From Euzebyella marina (lineage in GTDB: Bacteria > Bacteroidota > Bacteroidia > Flavobacteriales > Flavobacteriaceae), in NCBI RefSeq assembly GCF_014855515.1, contig NZ_JACYFK010000001.1:1860001-1924000 (forward strand): a stretch of 64,000 nucleotides of DNA, in the 5' to 3' direction. How positions within the stretch are numbered: the stretch's first letter is position 1; each line of letters begins with the position of its first letter. Below the pieces are notes generated by a model. That model was given only the letters and a program-made list of their open reading frames with translations. It ran no database searches and had not been told where the DNA came from. The position numbers were made by a program, and so were the translations under genes. Of the stretch, positions 55,099 to 64,000 are shown piece by piece.

Positions 55099-57228
55099 AT
55101 GGCAAGAGATTTAAAATATACTAGAAATATAGGTATCGCTGCTCACATTGATGCCGGAAAGACGACTACTACTGAGCGTATTCTTTTTTACACTGGTGTT
55201 AGTCATAAAATTGGTGAGGTGCACGATGGTGCGGCCACTATGGACTGGATGGAGCAGGAGCAAGAGCGTGGTATTACCATTACTTCAGCTGCAACAACTT
55301 GTACTTGGAGGTTTCCGATGGAAAACGCTCAGCCGTTACCTGATACCAAAGATTATCACTTTAATATTATTGACACTCCTGGTCACGTTGATTTTACGGT
55401 AGAGGTTAACCGTTCCCTTCGTGTTTTGGATGGTTTGGTTTTCTTGTTCAGTGCGGTTGATGGGGTTGAGCCTCAGTCTGAGACTAACTGGCGTTTAGCT
55501 GATAATTATAAGGTTCCTAGAATTGGTTTTGTTAATAAAATGGACCGTCAAGGAGCTAACTTCTTAAACGTTTGTACGCAAGTGCGCGAGATGTTAGGTT
55601 CTAATGCTGTGCCGATCGTTCTTCCTATCGGGGATGAAGCTGATTTTAAAGGTATAGTTGACTTGGCCAAGAACAGGGCTATTGTATGGCACGAAGAGAA
55701 TTTTGGTTCTACGTTCGATGTGGTCGATATTCCTGAGGATATGAAGGCTGAAGTAAAGGAGTACAGAGCTGCTCTTATCGAGGCTGTTGCAGAATATGAT
55801 GAGGAATTGATGGAGAAATTCTTCGAAGATGAAGATTCTATCACTGAAGAAGAAGTTCACGCTGCCTTAAGAGCTGCCGTTATGGATAGGGCTATTATAC
55901 CAATGGTTTGTGGTTCTTCTTTTAAGAATAAGGGTGTTCAGTTCTTGTTGGATTGCGTTTGTAGATATCTGCCATCACCTATAGATAAAGATGATATTGT
56001 AGGTACTAATCCTGATACGGGAGCGGAAATTAGTAGAAAGCCAGATGTTAAAGAGCCTTTCTCGGCTTTGGCATTTAAGATTGCTACAGACCCTTTTGTT
56101 GGTAGATTAGCGTTTTTTAGAACCTACTCTGGTAGACTTGATGCCGGTTCTTATATATTGAATAACCGCTCGGGTAAAAAAGAGCGTATTTCTCGAATCT
56201 ATCAGATGCATTCGAATAAGCAAAATGCTATCGAATATATTGAAGCTGGTGATATAGGTGCTGCGGTAGGTTTTAAAGATATTAAGACTGGTGATACCAT
56301 GTCTGCCGAAAATGCTCCAATTATTTTGGAGAGTATGGATTTTCCTGATCCGGTAATCGGTATCGCTGTTGAGCCTAAAACAAAGGCTGATGTAGATAAA
56401 TTGGGTATGGCTTTGGCTAAATTGGCTGAGGAGGATCCAACTTTCCAGGTGAAGACCGATGAGGCTTCAGGTCAGACTATTATATCTGGTATGGGCGAGC
56501 TTCATTTAGATATTATCGTTGATCGTCTTAGAAGAGAGTTTAAGGTAGAGGTGAACCAAGGTCAACCTCAGGTAGAGTATAAAGAAGCGCTAACAAGAGG
56601 TGCTGACCATAGAGAGGTTTACAAGAAGCAGTCTGGTGGTCGTGGTAAATTCGCAGATATTGTATTTACTATGGGGCCTGCCGATAGCGAAGAAGTGACG
56701 GGTCTTGAGTTTGTTAACGAGATAAAGGGTGGTAATATTCCTAAAGAATTCATTCCTGCTGTTGAAAAAGGCTTTAAAGAGGCTATGAAAAATGGTCCAT
56801 TGGCCGGGTTCGAGATGGATAGTATGAGAGTAGTTCTTAAGGATGGGTCTTTCCATGCTGTGGATTCTGATTCTCTATCTTTCGAATTGGCTGCTAAGTT
56901 AGGTTATAAGTCTGCTGCAAAAGCTGCTGGTGCCGTATTGATGGAGCCTATTATGAAGATTGAAGTATTGACGCCTGAAGAAAACATGGGTGATATCGTA
57001 GGTGACCTTAACCGTAGAAGAGGTACTATCTCCAATATGAGTGATAGGGCAGGTTCTAAAGTTGTAAAAGGTGAAGTGCCATTATCGGAGATGTTCGGTT
57101 ATGTAACGTCATTAAGAACATTGTCTTCAGGTAGGGCAACGTCAACTATGGAATTCTCTCACTATGCTGAGACACCATCGAATATTGCTGAGGAAGTTAT
57201 TAAGGCAGCTAAAGGAGTAACCGCTTAA
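55099..57228 (+). CDS. fusA: Elongation factor G
   Basis: The 709-residue product has G1 [14 protein letters not shown]3 DTPGHVDF and G4 NKMD, followed by domains II to V including [23 protein letters not shown] moves tRNAs and mRNA during translation. It lies 6 bases after rpsG and 11 bases before rpsJ. tuf, which follows fusA in many bacteria, is absent here. Confidence 0.99.
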   Translation: MARDLKYTRNIGIAAHIDAGKTTTTERILFYTGVSHKIGEVHDGAATMDWMEQEQERGITITSAATTCTWRFPMENAQPLPDTKDYHFNIIDTPGHVDFTVEVNRSLRVLDGLVFLFSAVDGVEPQSETNWRLADNYKVPRIGFVNKMDRQGANFLNVCTQVREMLGSNAVPIVLPIGDEADFKGIVDLAKNRAIVWHEENFGSTFDVVDIPEDMKAEVKEYRAALIEAVAEYDEELMEKFFEDEDSITEEEVHAALRAAVMDRAIIPMVCGSSFKNKGVQFLLDCVCRYLPSPIDKDDIVGTNPDTGAEISRKPDVKEPFSALAFKIATDPFVGRLAFFRTYSGRLDAGSYILNNRSGKKERISRIYQMHSNKQNAIEYIEAGDIGAAVGFKDIKTGDTMSAENAPIILESMDFPDPVIGIAVEPKTKADVDKLGMALAKLAEEDPTFQVKTDEASGQTIISGMGELHLDIIVDRLRREFKVEVNQGQPQVEYKEALTRGADHREVYKKQSGGRGKFADIVFTMGPADSEEVTGLEFVNEIKGGNIPKEFIPAVEKGFKEAMKNGPLAGFEMDSMRVVLKDGSFHAVDSDSLSFELAAKLGYKSAAKAAGAVLMEPIMKIEVLTPEENMGDIVGDLNRRRGTISNMSDRAGSKVVKGEVPLSEMFGYVTSLRTLSSGRATSTMEFSHYAETPSNIAEEVIKAAKGVTA

Positions 57229-57239
57229 TTGTTAGAAAG

Positions 57240-57545
57240 ATGAGCCAAAAAATTAGGATAAAACTAAAATCTTACGATCACAATCTAGTGGATAAGTCTG
57301 CTGAGAAAATCGTAAAAACGGTAAAGACTACCGGGGCAGTGGTTACTGGACCTATTCCTTTACCAACGCATAAAAAAATCTTTACAGTGTTGCGTTCGCC
57401 GCACGTAAATAAGAAATCTAGAGAGCAATTCCAACTTAGTTCTTACAAGAGGTTGTTGGATATTTACAGCTCTTCGTCAAAAACTATCGATGCGCTTATG
57501 AAGTTAGAGCTTCCTAGTGGTGTTGAAGTTGAGATTAAGGTTTAA
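57240..57545 (+). CDS. rpsJ: 30S ribosomal protein uS10
   Basis: The 101-residue product starts [20 protein letters not shown] and contains [20 protein letters not shown], the standard uS10 signature. It begins 11 bases after fusA, so the str and S10 operons are joined. The next gene, rplC, starts only after a 201-base gap. Confidence 0.99.
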   Translation: MSQKIRIKLKSYDHNLVDKSAEKIVKTVKTTGAVVTGPIPLPTHKKIFTVLRSPHVNKKSREQFQLSSYKRLLDIYSSSSKTIDALMKLELPSGVEVEIKV

Positions 57546-57746
57546 GTAGATTTTACTGAAAGCTGTCTTCAATAGACGGTAGACATGTCCTGCGCTGCGT
57601 GCAAAGGAAAAACGGAAACAAAAATTAATTCGGGGTCGAATAATTTTTGACCCTGTTTTTTTGTCTGAAAGTTGAATAGAGTAATTAAATAAATATGAAC
57701 GGACTAGGGTTCTTGGTAATCTAAAAGTCCATAATTTAAATCAAGT
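57546..57746 (+). promoter_or_regulatory. Structured gap between rpsJ and rplC with terminator-like hairpin (possible attenuator)
   Basis: The gap holds three hairpins. The first is CTGTCT / AGACGG at 57563-57579. The second is GGGTC / GACCC at 57633-57653, extended by three pairs including a G-U and followed by seven T, which makes it look like an intrinsic terminator. The third is GGACT / AGTCC at 57701-57730. Between the last two is a 9-codon frame (ATG at 57695) that ends before rplC. No TAnnTTTG promoter was found here. The simplest reading is transcription attenuation or autogenous control of the genes from rplC on; that is inference. Confidence 0.6.
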
Positions 57747-58370
57747 ATGTCTGGGTTAATAGGTAAAAAAGTGGGCATGACCAGCATCTTTGACGAGAAT
57801 GGGAAGAATATTCCTTGCACCGTTATAGAAGCAGGACCATGCGTAGTTACCCAAGTCAGAACCGAAGAAGTTGATGGGTATAATGCACTTCAACTTGGTT
57901 TCGATGACAAGGCAGATAAACGTGCCAACAAGGCTGAAACAGGCCACTTTAAAAAAGCTGGTACTTCGCCTAAAAAGAAAGTTGTCGAATTTCAAGGTTT
58001 TGAGGGGGAGTTCAAATTAGGTGACACTGTAGGTGTCGATCTTTTCACCGAAGGTGAATTTGTCGATGTCGTCGGTACTTCTAAGGGAAAAGGCTTTCAA
58101 GGTGTAGTAAAACGTCACGGTTTTGGTGGTGTCGGTCAATCTACGCACGGTCAGCACAACAGGTTAAGAGCACCTGGTTCTATTGGTGCTGCCTCGTATC
58201 CTGCTCGTGTTTTTAAGGGCTTGAAAATGGCCGGTAGAATGGGTGGTGAGCGTGTTACAGTTCAGAACCTGCGTGTATTAAAAGTGGTTCCTGAAAAGAA
58301 TCTTTTAGTTGTAAAAGGGGCTGTTCCGGGACATAAAAATTCATACGTAACTATTCAAAGGTGGGAGTAA
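57747..58370 (+). CDS. rplC: 50S ribosomal protein uL3
   Basis: The 207-residue product starts [20 protein letters not shown] and has [16 protein letters not shown] and [18 protein letters not shown], the uL3 signatures. It begins after the structured gap. Its stop TAA overlaps the ATG of rplD by one base. Confidence 0.99.
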   Translation: MSGLIGKKVGMTSIFDENGKNIPCTVIEAGPCVVTQVRTEEVDGYNALQLGFDDKADKRANKAETGHFKKAGTSPKKKVVEFQGFEGEFKLGDTVGVDLFTEGEFVDVVGTSKGKGFQGVVKRHGFGGVGQSTHGQHNRLRAPGSIGAASYPARVFKGLKMAGRMGGERVTVQNLRVLKVVPEKNLLVVKGAVPGHKNSYVTIQRWE

Positions 58371-59002
58371 TGAAGGTAGCAGTATTAGATATTAAAGGAA
58401 AAGAAACAGGTAGAAAAGCTGAGCTTTCAGATTCTGTTTTCGGTATTGAGCCAAATAATCACGCTGTTTATTTAGATGTAAAACAGTACTTGGCCCATCA
58501 GAGACAAGGTACTCACAAGGCCAAAGAACGTGGCGAGATTGCTGGTAGTACACGTAAGATAAAGAAGCAGAAGGGTACAGGTACCGCTCGTGCAGGTAGC
58601 ATCAAGTCGCCTGTATTTAGAGGTGGTGGACGAATTTTTGGTCCTAGACCAAAAGATTATGTCCAAAAACTTAACAAAAATGTTAAGAGATTGGCTAGAA
58701 AGTCTGCTTTGAGTATAAAGTCAAAAGAGAATGCCATTCTAGTTGTTGAAGATTTCAATTTTGAGACTCCGAAAACAAAAGATTTTAAAGAGATTTTGAA
58801 GTCTCTGGGCATAGACAATAAAAAGTCTTTGATTGTCTTGGGTGATTCAAATAATAGCGTATATTTGTCTTCGCGAAATTTGAAGGGCTCAGAAGTTGTA
58901 ACTTCCTCAGAAATAAGCACTTACAAAATAATGAACGCTAATAATGTAGTGTTTGTTGAAGGTGCTTTAGAAGGATTGGAGTCAAACCTAAATAAAAAAT
59001 AA
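58370..59002 (+). CDS. rplD: 50S ribosomal protein uL4
   Basis: The 210-residue product contains [20 protein letters not shown] and [14 protein letters not shown], the uL4 signatures. The ATG at 58370 overlaps the rplC stop and is used rather than an upstream GTG at 58361. In E. coli uL4 represses the S10 operon. It is followed by rplW with a 3-base gap. Confidence 0.98.
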   Translation: MKVAVLDIKGKETGRKAELSDSVFGIEPNNHAVYLDVKQYLAHQRQGTHKAKERGEIAGSTRKIKKQKGTGTARAGSIKSPVFRGGGRIFGPRPKDYVQKLNKNVKRLARKSALSIKSKENAILVVEDFNFETPKTKDFKEILKSLGIDNKKSLIVLGDSNNSVYLSSRNLKGSEVVTSSEISTYKIMNANNVVFVEGALEGLESNLNKK

Positions 59003-59005
59003 GCC

Positions 59006-59296
59006 ATGAGCGTGTTGATAAAACCGATAATTACCGAAAAAATGACCGCAGAAAGCGAGTTGTATAATAGGTATGGCTTTATTGTGAATCCTGAAGCCAA
59101 TAAAATTCAGATCAAAGAAGCTGTAGAGGCTACTTATGGTGTGGCGGTCAAAAAAGTGAGAACCATGAATTATGGTCCTACTAGAAAGACGCGTTATACT
59201 AAAACTGGTATACAGCATGGTAAGACCAATTCGGTCAAGAAAGCTATTGTTGATGTTGAAGAAGGTGACATCATCGATTTTTACAGTAATCTATAA
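59006..59296 (+). CDS. rplW: 50S ribosomal protein uL23
   Basis: The 96-residue product has IKPIITEKMTAESELYN and KIQIKEAVEATYGVAVKKV, typical of uL23, which binds 23S rRNA near the exit tunnel and contacts signal recognition and trigger factors. It precedes rplB by 9 bases. Confidence 0.98.
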   Translation: MSVLIKPIITEKMTAESELYNRYGFIVNPEANKIQIKEAVEATYGVAVKKVRTMNYGPTRKTRYTKTGIQHGKTNSVKKAIVDVEEGDIIDFYSNL

Positions 59297-59305
59297 AGAC
59301 GCAAA

Positions 59306-60130
59306 ATGTCAGTTAGAAAATTAAAACCTATCACTCCTGGACAGCGTTTTAGAGTAGTAAACGGATTTGACGCGCTTACTGCTGATAAGCCGGAGAAGAG
59401 CTTGCTCGCTCCGTTAAAAAAGTCGGGAGGTAGAAACAGTCAAGGAAAAATGACCATGCGCCATAGAGGTGGAGGTCATAAGAGAAGGTATCGTGTTATC
59501 GATTTTAAAAGGGATAAGCAAGATGTTGCTGCTACCGTAAAGTCGATTCAGTATGATCCTAACAGAACAGCTTTTATTGCATTATTGGAGTATTCCGATG
59601 GTGAGAAAAGATATATAATTGCCCAGAACGGCCTTCAGGTCGGTCAAGAGATAAGTGCTGGTTCTTCTGTGGCTCCTGAAATCGGGAATGCGCTGCCTTT
59701 GAGTGCTATTCCTTTAGGAACCATTATTTCGTGTATTGAATTGCGTCCTGGTCAGGGTGCTGTAATGGCGAGAAGTGCTGGAACTTTTGCTCAGTTAATG
59801 GCGAAAGATGGAAAATTCGTCACCGTTAAAATGCCATCTGGCGAGACCAGGTTGATTTTGTCTACATGTATGGCTACTATCGGGGCTGTGTCCAATTCGG
59901 ATCATCAATTGTTGGTTTCTGGTAAAGCTGGTAGAAGTAGATGGTTGGGTAGAAGGCCTAGAACAAGACCGGTTGCTATGAACCCTGTTGATCACCCAAT
60001 GGGTGGTGGTGAAGGAAGGGCTTCCGGAGGTCACCCAAGGTCTAGAAATGGTATTCCTGCTAAAGGGTATAGAACCAGGATCAAGACCAAGAAAACGAAT
60101 AGATATATTTTAGAACGTAGAAAGAAATAA
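59306..60130 (+). CDS. rplB: 50S ribosomal protein uL2
   Basis: The 274-residue product has the central [20 protein letters not shown] and late [19 protein letters not shown], which contains the conserved histidine near the peptidyl-transferase centre. It is the fourth gene after the structured gap. Confidence 0.99.
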   Translation: MSVRKLKPITPGQRFRVVNGFDALTADKPEKSLLAPLKKSGGRNSQGKMTMRHRGGGHKRRYRVIDFKRDKQDVAATVKSIQYDPNRTAFIALLEYSDGEKRYIIAQNGLQVGQEISAGSSVAPEIGNALPLSAIPLGTIISCIELRPGQGAVMARSAGTFAQLMAKDGKFVTVKMPSGETRLILSTCMATIGAVSNSDHQLLVSGKAGRSRWLGRRPRTRPVAMNPVDHPMGGGEGRASGGHPRSRNGIPAKGYRTRIKTKKTNRYILERRKK

Positions 60131-60143
60131 AAAGTAAAGAAAA

Positions 60144-60422
60144 ATGGCACGTTCATTAAAAAAAGGACCATACGTTCACTATAGCTTGGAGAAGAAAATC
60201 CAACAAAATGTATCTTCAGGTAAGAAGAGTGTGATCAAAACGTGGTCAAGAGCATCGATGATTACCCCTGATTTTGTAGGTCTTACTATCGCGGTTCACA
60301 ATGGAAGACAATTTGTTCCAGTATTTGTTACCGAGAATATGGTAGGTCATAAGTTAGGTGAATTTTCTCCTACCCGTTCTTTCAGAGGGCATGCAGGAGC
60401 TAAGAATAAAGGAAAGAAGTAA
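60144..60422 (+). CDS. rpsS: 30S ribosomal protein uS19
   Basis: The 92-residue product starts [19 protein letters not shown] and contains [20 protein letters not shown] and [12 protein letters not shown], the uS19 motifs. It lies in the canonical S10-operon order after rplB. Confidence 0.99.
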   Translation: MARSLKKGPYVHYSLEKKIQQNVSSGKKSVIKTWSRASMITPDFVGLTIAVHNGRQFVPVFVTENMVGHKLGEFSPTRSFRGHAGAKNKGKK

Positions 60423-60429
60423 GTAAGCT

Positions 60430-60837
60430 ATGGGAGTTCGAAAAAAACAAATGGCCGAAAGGTTAAAGGCTGAAAAGAAGCAATTGGCTTTTGCCAAGTT
60501 GAATAACTGCCCGACATCACCAAGAAAAATGCGTTTGGTTGCAGACTTGGTGCGTGGTGTAGAAGTTGAAAAGGCTTTGGCTATTCTTAGGTTCAATCCT
60601 AAAGAGTCATCACGTAAGTTAGAGAAGCTATTGTTGTCTGCTTTGGCTAACTGGCAAGCAAAAAATGAAGAAGCAAGTGTTGAAGACGCTGGTCTTTTCG
60701 TAAAGGAAATTCGTGTTGATGGTGGTACTATGTTGAAAAGGTTGCGTCCTGCACCTCAGGGTAGAGCACACAGAATCAGAAAACGTTCAAACCATGTTAC
60801 TTTGGTTTTAGGGTCTAATAATAATATAGAGAGCTAG
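60430..60837 (+). CDS. rplV: 50S ribosomal protein uL22
   Basis: The 135-residue product has [19 protein letters not shown] and [17 protein letters not shown] with the beta-hairpin that lines the exit tunnel. It has a longer N-terminal extension (about 25 residues) than the 110-residue E. coli protein. It ends 1 base before rpsC. Confidence 0.98.
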   Translation: MGVRKKQMAERLKAEKKQLAFAKLNNCPTSPRKMRLVADLVRGVEVEKALAILRFNPKESSRKLEKLLLSALANWQAKNEEASVEDAGLFVKEIRVDGGTMLKRLRPAPQGRAHRIRKRSNHVTLVLGSNNNIES

Positions 60838-60838
60838 A

Positions 60839-61558
60839 ATGGGACAGAAAACAAATCCAATAGGAAATCGTCTTGGAATCATCAGAGGATGGGAGTCTAA
60901 CTGGTATGGTGGAAATGATTACGGCGATAAACTAGCTGAAGACAATAAAATTCGTAAGTATATCCATGCGCGTTTGGCAAAGGCTAGCGTGTCTAGGGTG
61001 ATTATTGAAAGAACTCTTAAGTTGATTACGATTACCGTGACTACTGCAAGACCAGGTATTATTATTGGTAAGGGTGGTCAAGAAGTTGATAAACTTAAAG
61101 AAGAGCTTAAGAAAATCACGAACAAAGAGGTTCAGATCAATATCTATGAGATAAAGAGACCTGAATTAGATGCTAATTTGGTTGCTGCGAGTATCGCAAG
61201 ACAGATTGAAAGTAGAATTTCTTTCAGAAGGGCAATTAAAATGGCTATCGCTGCTGCAATGAGAATGAATGCAGAGGGTATTAAAGTGCAGATTTCTGGT
61301 CGTTTGAACGGAGCTGAAATGGCGCGTTCCGAATCTTACAAAGATGGCCGTATTCCTCTTTCTACTTTTCGTGCCGATATCGATTATGCCTTACAAGAGG
61401 CACAGACTACTTATGGTAAGCTGGGTATCAAAGTATGGATAATGAAAGGCGAGGTCTATGGTAAGAGAGATTTGTCTCCATTAGTGGGTATGACAAAAGG
61501 CCAGTCTAAAGGAGGTGATAAACGAGATAGTGGTAGAAAACCACGTCGTAGAAAGTAA
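60839..61558 (+). CDS. rpsC: 30S ribosomal protein uS3
   Basis: The 239-residue product starts [20 protein letters not shown] and contains a KH domain with [20 protein letters not shown]. The C-terminal tail is basic ([14 protein letters not shown]). uS3 forms part of the mRNA entry channel. Confidence 0.99.
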   Translation: MGQKTNPIGNRLGIIRGWESNWYGGNDYGDKLAEDNKIRKYIHARLAKASVSRVIIERTLKLITITVTTARPGIIIGKGGQEVDKLKEELKKITNKEVQINIYEIKRPELDANLVAASIARQIESRISFRRAIKMAIAAAMRMNAEGIKVQISGRLNGAEMARSESYKDGRIPLSTFRADIDYALQEAQTTYGKLGIKVWIMKGEVYGKRDLSPLVGMTKGQSKGGDKRDSGRKPRRRK

Positions 61559-61577
61559 TTTAAAAAAGTAGTAAGCA

Positions 61578-62006
61578 ATGTTACAGCCAAAAAGAACCAA
61601 GTTCCGAAAGATGCAGAAAGGCCGCATGAAAGGTATTGCGGGCCGAGGGTTTCAATTGTCGAACGGCATGTTCGGAATCAAGACATTGGATTCTAAATTT
61701 ATAACATCACGTCAAATAGAGGCGGCGCGTATCGCAGCCACTAGATATATGAAACGTCAAGGTCAGCTTTGGATCAAAATCTTTCCGGACAAGCCTATCA
61801 CTAAAAAGCCTCTTGAGGTGCGTATGGGTAAAGGTAAAGGTGCTCCAGAATATTTTGTGGCAGTTGTTAAACCGGGAAGAGTTCTTTTTGAAGTATCCGG
61901 TGTTCCTATGGAAGTTGCCAAGGAAGCGTTGCGACTTGCTGCTCAAAAGTTACCTGTGCGAACTAAGTTTATCGTAGCTCGTGATTATGTTGAAGAAACA
62001 ATTTAA
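61578..62006 (+). CDS. rplP: 50S ribosomal protein uL16
   Basis: The 142-residue product starts [19 protein letters not shown] and has [20 protein letters not shown], the uL16 signatures. uL16 lies at the tRNA A-site and is one of the last proteins added to the 50S subunit. Confidence 0.99.
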   Translation: MLQPKRTKFRKMQKGRMKGIAGRGFQLSNGMFGIKTLDSKFITSRQIEAARIAATRYMKRQGQLWIKIFPDKPITKKPLEVRMGKGKGAPEYFVAVVKPGRVLFEVSGVPMEVAKEALRLAAQKLPVRTKFIVARDYVEETI

Positions 62007-62014
62007 GGTGTATC

Positions 62015-62206
62015 ATGAAAAATAAAGAAATTAAAGAACTGTCTGTCGAAGAGCTAAAAGAAAAGCTTGCCGAGTATAAGAAACAACATGCAGACCTTAA
62101 AATGGCACATTTTGTTACACCGTTAGAAAATCCTCTTCAAATAAGAACAGCTAGAAGAACGGTGGCTAGATTGGCAACGGAATTAACTAATAGGGAAAAC
62201 CAATAA
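62015..62206 (+). CDS. rpmC: 50S ribosomal protein uL29
   Basis: The 63-residue product starts [20 protein letters not shown] and has the second helix [20 protein letters not shown]. It sits near the exit tunnel next to uL23. It begins 8 bases after rplP and is followed by rpsQ after 13 bases. Confidence 0.97.
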   Translation: MKNKEIKELSVEELKEKLAEYKKQHADLKMAHFVTPLENPLQIRTARRTVARLATELTNRENQ

Positions 62207-62219
62207 TTGGTTCTGCTTT

Positions 62220-62480
62220 ATGGAAGAAAAAAGAAACTTAAGAAAAGAGAGAATCGGGGTGGTAACCAGTAACAAAATGGAGAAATCCATTGTTGTTTCA
62301 GAGGTGAAGCGAGTAAAGCACCCTATGTACGGTAAATTCGTATTGAAGACCAAGAAGTATGTGGCTCATGACGAGAAGAATGACTGCAACGAAGGTGATA
62401 CCGTTAAGATTATGGAGACCCGTCCGTTGAGTAAGACTAAGTGTTGGAGATTAGTAGAAATCTTAGAAAGAGCTAAATAA
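62220..62480 (+). CDS. rpsQ: 30S ribosomal protein uS17
   Basis: The 86-residue product has [31 protein letters not shown] and [18 protein letters not shown], the OB-fold motifs of uS17. It precedes rplN by 2 bases. Confidence 0.98.
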   Translation: MEEKRNLRKERIGVVTSNKMEKSIVVSEVKRVKHPMYGKFVLKTKKYVAHDEKNDCNEGDTVKIMETRPLSKTKCWRLVEILERAK

Positions 62481-62482
62481 TT

Positions 62483-62851
62483 ATGTTACAGCAAGAATCA
62501 AGATTAAAGGTAGCAGACAATACCGGTGCCAAAGAGGTTTTGACCATTAGGGTGCTTGGTGGTACCAAAAGAAGATATGCTTCTGTAGGTGATAAGATTG
62601 TTGTTGCCGTTAAAGAGGCTACACCGAATGGTGGTATTAAGAAAGGTGCTGTTTCTACAGCGGTAGTTGTAAGAACTAAAAAAGAGGTAAGAAGGCCTGA
62701 TGGTTCGTACATCCGTTTCGACGACAACGCTTGTGTATTATTGAACCCAAGTGGGGAGATGAGAGGTACGCGTGTGTTCGGTCCTGTTGCAAGAGAATTG
62801 CGTGACAAGCAGTTTATGAAAATTGTTTCATTGGCCCCTGAGGTACTTTAA
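62483..62851 (+). CDS. rplN: 50S ribosomal protein uL14
   Basis: The 122-residue product starts [19 protein letters not shown] and has [20 protein letters not shown] and [20 protein letters not shown], typical of uL14, which contacts the 30S subunit. Confidence 0.99.
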   Translation: MLQQESRLKVADNTGAKEVLTIRVLGGTKRRYASVGDKIVVAVKEATPNGGIKKGAVSTAVVVRTKKEVRRPDGSYIRFDDNACVLLNPSGEMRGTRVFGPVARELRDKQFMKIVSLAPEVL

Positions 62852-62862
62852 TATAGTAGATC

Positions 62863-63177
62863 ATGATAAAGTTGAAAATAAAAACAGGAGATACGGTTCG
62901 AATCGTTGCCGGAGACCATAAAGGTACCGAAGGTAAAGTAATGTCCGTAGACCGTGAAAAGAATAAAGCTATCGTTGAGGGTGCTAATTTGGTTTCTAAA
63001 CATCAGAAGCCTAGCGCACAGAATCCTCAGGGTGGTATCGTAAAGAAAGAGGCTCCTATTCATATTTCTAATCTGGCTTTGATCGATGCGAAGACAGGTG
63101 AGACTACGAGGGTAGGATACGAAGAAAGGGACGGAAAGAAAGTACGTTTTTCCAAGAAATCCAATGAAGTAATATAG
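62863..63177 (+). CDS. rplX: 50S ribosomal protein uL24
   Basis: The 104-residue product has [20 protein letters not shown], a KOW motif, and [20 protein letters not shown]. uL24 starts assembly of the 50S subunit. It is followed by rplE after 2 bases. Confidence 0.98.
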   Translation: MIKLKIKTGDTVRIVAGDHKGTEGKVMSVDREKNKAIVEGANLVSKHQKPSAQNPQGGIVKKEAPIHISNLALIDAKTGETTRVGYEERDGKKVRFSKKSNEVI

Positions 63178-63179
63178 TT

Positions 63180-63731
63180 ATGGCTTACGTTTCAAGATTA
63201 AAAACGGAATATAAGGAGCGTATCGTTAATGCGCTCAAAGAAGAGTTCGGTTACAACAATATTATGGAGGTACCGAAGCTTCAGAAAATTGTCGTAAGTA
63301 GAGGTGTTGGAGCTGCTGTGGCAGACAAAAAGTTAATTGACCATGCGGTTGATGAACTTACAACTATTACTGGGCAAAAAGCTGTAGCGACGATGTCTAA
63401 GAAAGATGTTGCTACCTTTAAATTGCGTAAAGGTATGCCAATTGGCGCTAAAGTAACCTTGAGAGGTGAGAGAATGTACGAATTTTTAGATCGTTTGATT
63501 ACTTATGCATTGCCTCGCGTAAGAGATTTTCAAGGTATACGGGCTACAGGTTTTGATGGTCGTGGTAATTATAGCTTGGGTGTTACTGAGCAAATTATTT
63601 TCCCTGAAATCAATATTGATAGAATTAATAGAATTAACGGAATGGATATTACTTTCGTTACTTCTGCCCAAACCGATAAAGAAGCGAAGTCTCTATTAAC
63701 TGAATTAGGATTACCTTTTAAAAAGAACTAG
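63180..63731 (+). CDS. rplE: 50S ribosomal protein uL5
   Basis: The 183-residue product has [40 protein letters not shown] and GITEQ-like [19 protein letters not shown], the uL5 motifs. uL5 binds 5S rRNA and contacts P-site tRNA. rpsN begins 1 base later. Confidence 0.98.
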   Translation: MAYVSRLKTEYKERIVNALKEEFGYNNIMEVPKLQKIVVSRGVGAAVADKKLIDHAVDELTTITGQKAVATMSKKDVATFKLRKGMPIGAKVTLRGERMYEFLDRLITYALPRVRDFQGIRATGFDGRGNYSLGVTEQIIFPEINIDRINRINGMDITFVTSAQTDKEAKSLLTELGLPFKKN

Positions 63732-63732
63732 A

Positions 63733-64000
63733 ATGGCTAAAGAATCAATGAAAGCGCGTGAGCGCAAAAGGGCAAAAACAGTTGCTAAATATGCTGAAAA
63801 GCGTAAGGCTTTAAAGGAAGCCGGTGATTACGAAGCATTGCAAAAGTTGCCAAGAAATGCTTCTCCCGTTCGTATGCATAATAGATGCAAGTTGACAGGT
63901 AGGCCAAAGGGGTATATGAGAACATTCGGTATCTCTAGGGTTATGTTCAGGGAAATGGCTAACCAAGGTCTTATTCCCGGAGTTAAAAAGGCAAGCTGGT
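63733..64000 (+). CDS. rpsN: 30S ribosomal protein uS14 (stop codon cut by the window edge)
   Basis: All 89 codons are visible: [20 protein letters not shown] at the start, then [20 protein letters not shown] and GVKKASW at the end, followed by the T that begins the stop codon. There is only one Cys in the CxxC-type region, so this is the zinc-free (C-minus) form of uS14. It follows rplE in the standard order. Confidence 0.97.
   Translation, partial: MAKESMKARERKRAKTVAKYAEKRKALKEAGDYEALQKLPRNASPVRMHNRCKLTGRPKGYMRTFGISRVMFREMANQGLIPGVKKASW

Overview
The window is an AT-rich chromosomal segment from a member of the Bacteroidota, most likely a (probably marine) Flavobacteriaceae species. The evidence is: a SusC/SusD pair, a PorP/SprF protein and a type B gliding/T9SS sorting domain, paired OmpH/Skp genes downstream of bamA, a joined str-S10 ribosomal operon, and many promoters with the Bacteroidota -7 box TAnnTTTG instead of a standard -10 box. 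Genus assignment is not possible from the sequence alone. No prophage, insertion sequence, CRISPR array, tRNA or rRNA gene was found; this is mainly housekeeping chromosome.

Layout. 1-2.1 kb: the 3' end of bamA and two OmpH/Skp-like chaperones, closed by a hairpin terminator. 2.1-3.5 kb (minus): a glycosyltransferase and a methyltransferase. 3.7-6.5 kb (minus): glycine dehydrogenase gcvP. 6.6-9.3 kb: a UbiA-like membrane protein, an ECF sigma factor with a tiny zinc anti-sigma-like partner, a rhodanese lipoprotein and a deoxyribonucleotidase. 9.6-14.6 kb (minus): a 1504-residue soluble histidine kinase with about ten PAS modules and its response regulator. 14.7-18.8 kb (minus): purK-purE, a single EF-hand membrane protein and an M3 peptidase. 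18.9-22.4 kb (plus): a fused hypoxanthine phosphoribosyltransferase-adenylate kinase, a SIMPL protein, obg and a DUF4136 lipoprotein. 22.7-29.1 kb: a small tail-anchored protein and a 2012-residue alpha-2-macroglobulin-like protein. 29.3-30.5 kb: a possible 31-residue membrane peptide and an SDR-cupin pair. 30.6-36.6 kb (minus): a T9SS-linked triad (type B cargo, PorP/SprF, OmpA-like). 36.9-41.3 kb (plus): mpl, a small secreted protein, radC, a DUF7033/deacetylase-like protein and a YjjG-like HAD phosphatase. 41.3-44.3 kb: a lipoprotein, a DUF5723 protein and an unknown exported protein. 44.3-47.9 kb: rarA, rhomboid, rlmB and an unknown exported protein. 47.9-48.8 kb is a long non-coding gap. 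48.8-53.5 kb (minus): susD and susC. 54.2 kb to the end: rpsL-rpsG-fusA-rpsJ, then a structured 201-bp gap, then rplC-rplD-rplW-rplB-rpsS-rplV-rpsC-rplP-rpmC-rpsQ-rplN-rplX-rplE-rpsN.

The most interesting items are the Hpt-Adk fusion sharing a divergent promoter region with purKE, the ECF sigma/ZAS-like pair whose Cys/His spacing matches RsrA, the attenuator-like structured gap between rpsJ and rplC, the multi-PAS kinase, the 14-bp palindrome upstream of susC, and an SDR that lacks the usual catalytic Tyr/Lys pair. Start codons were often moved inward from the longest frame, because a TAnnTTTG box or a signal peptide fits the inner start better.
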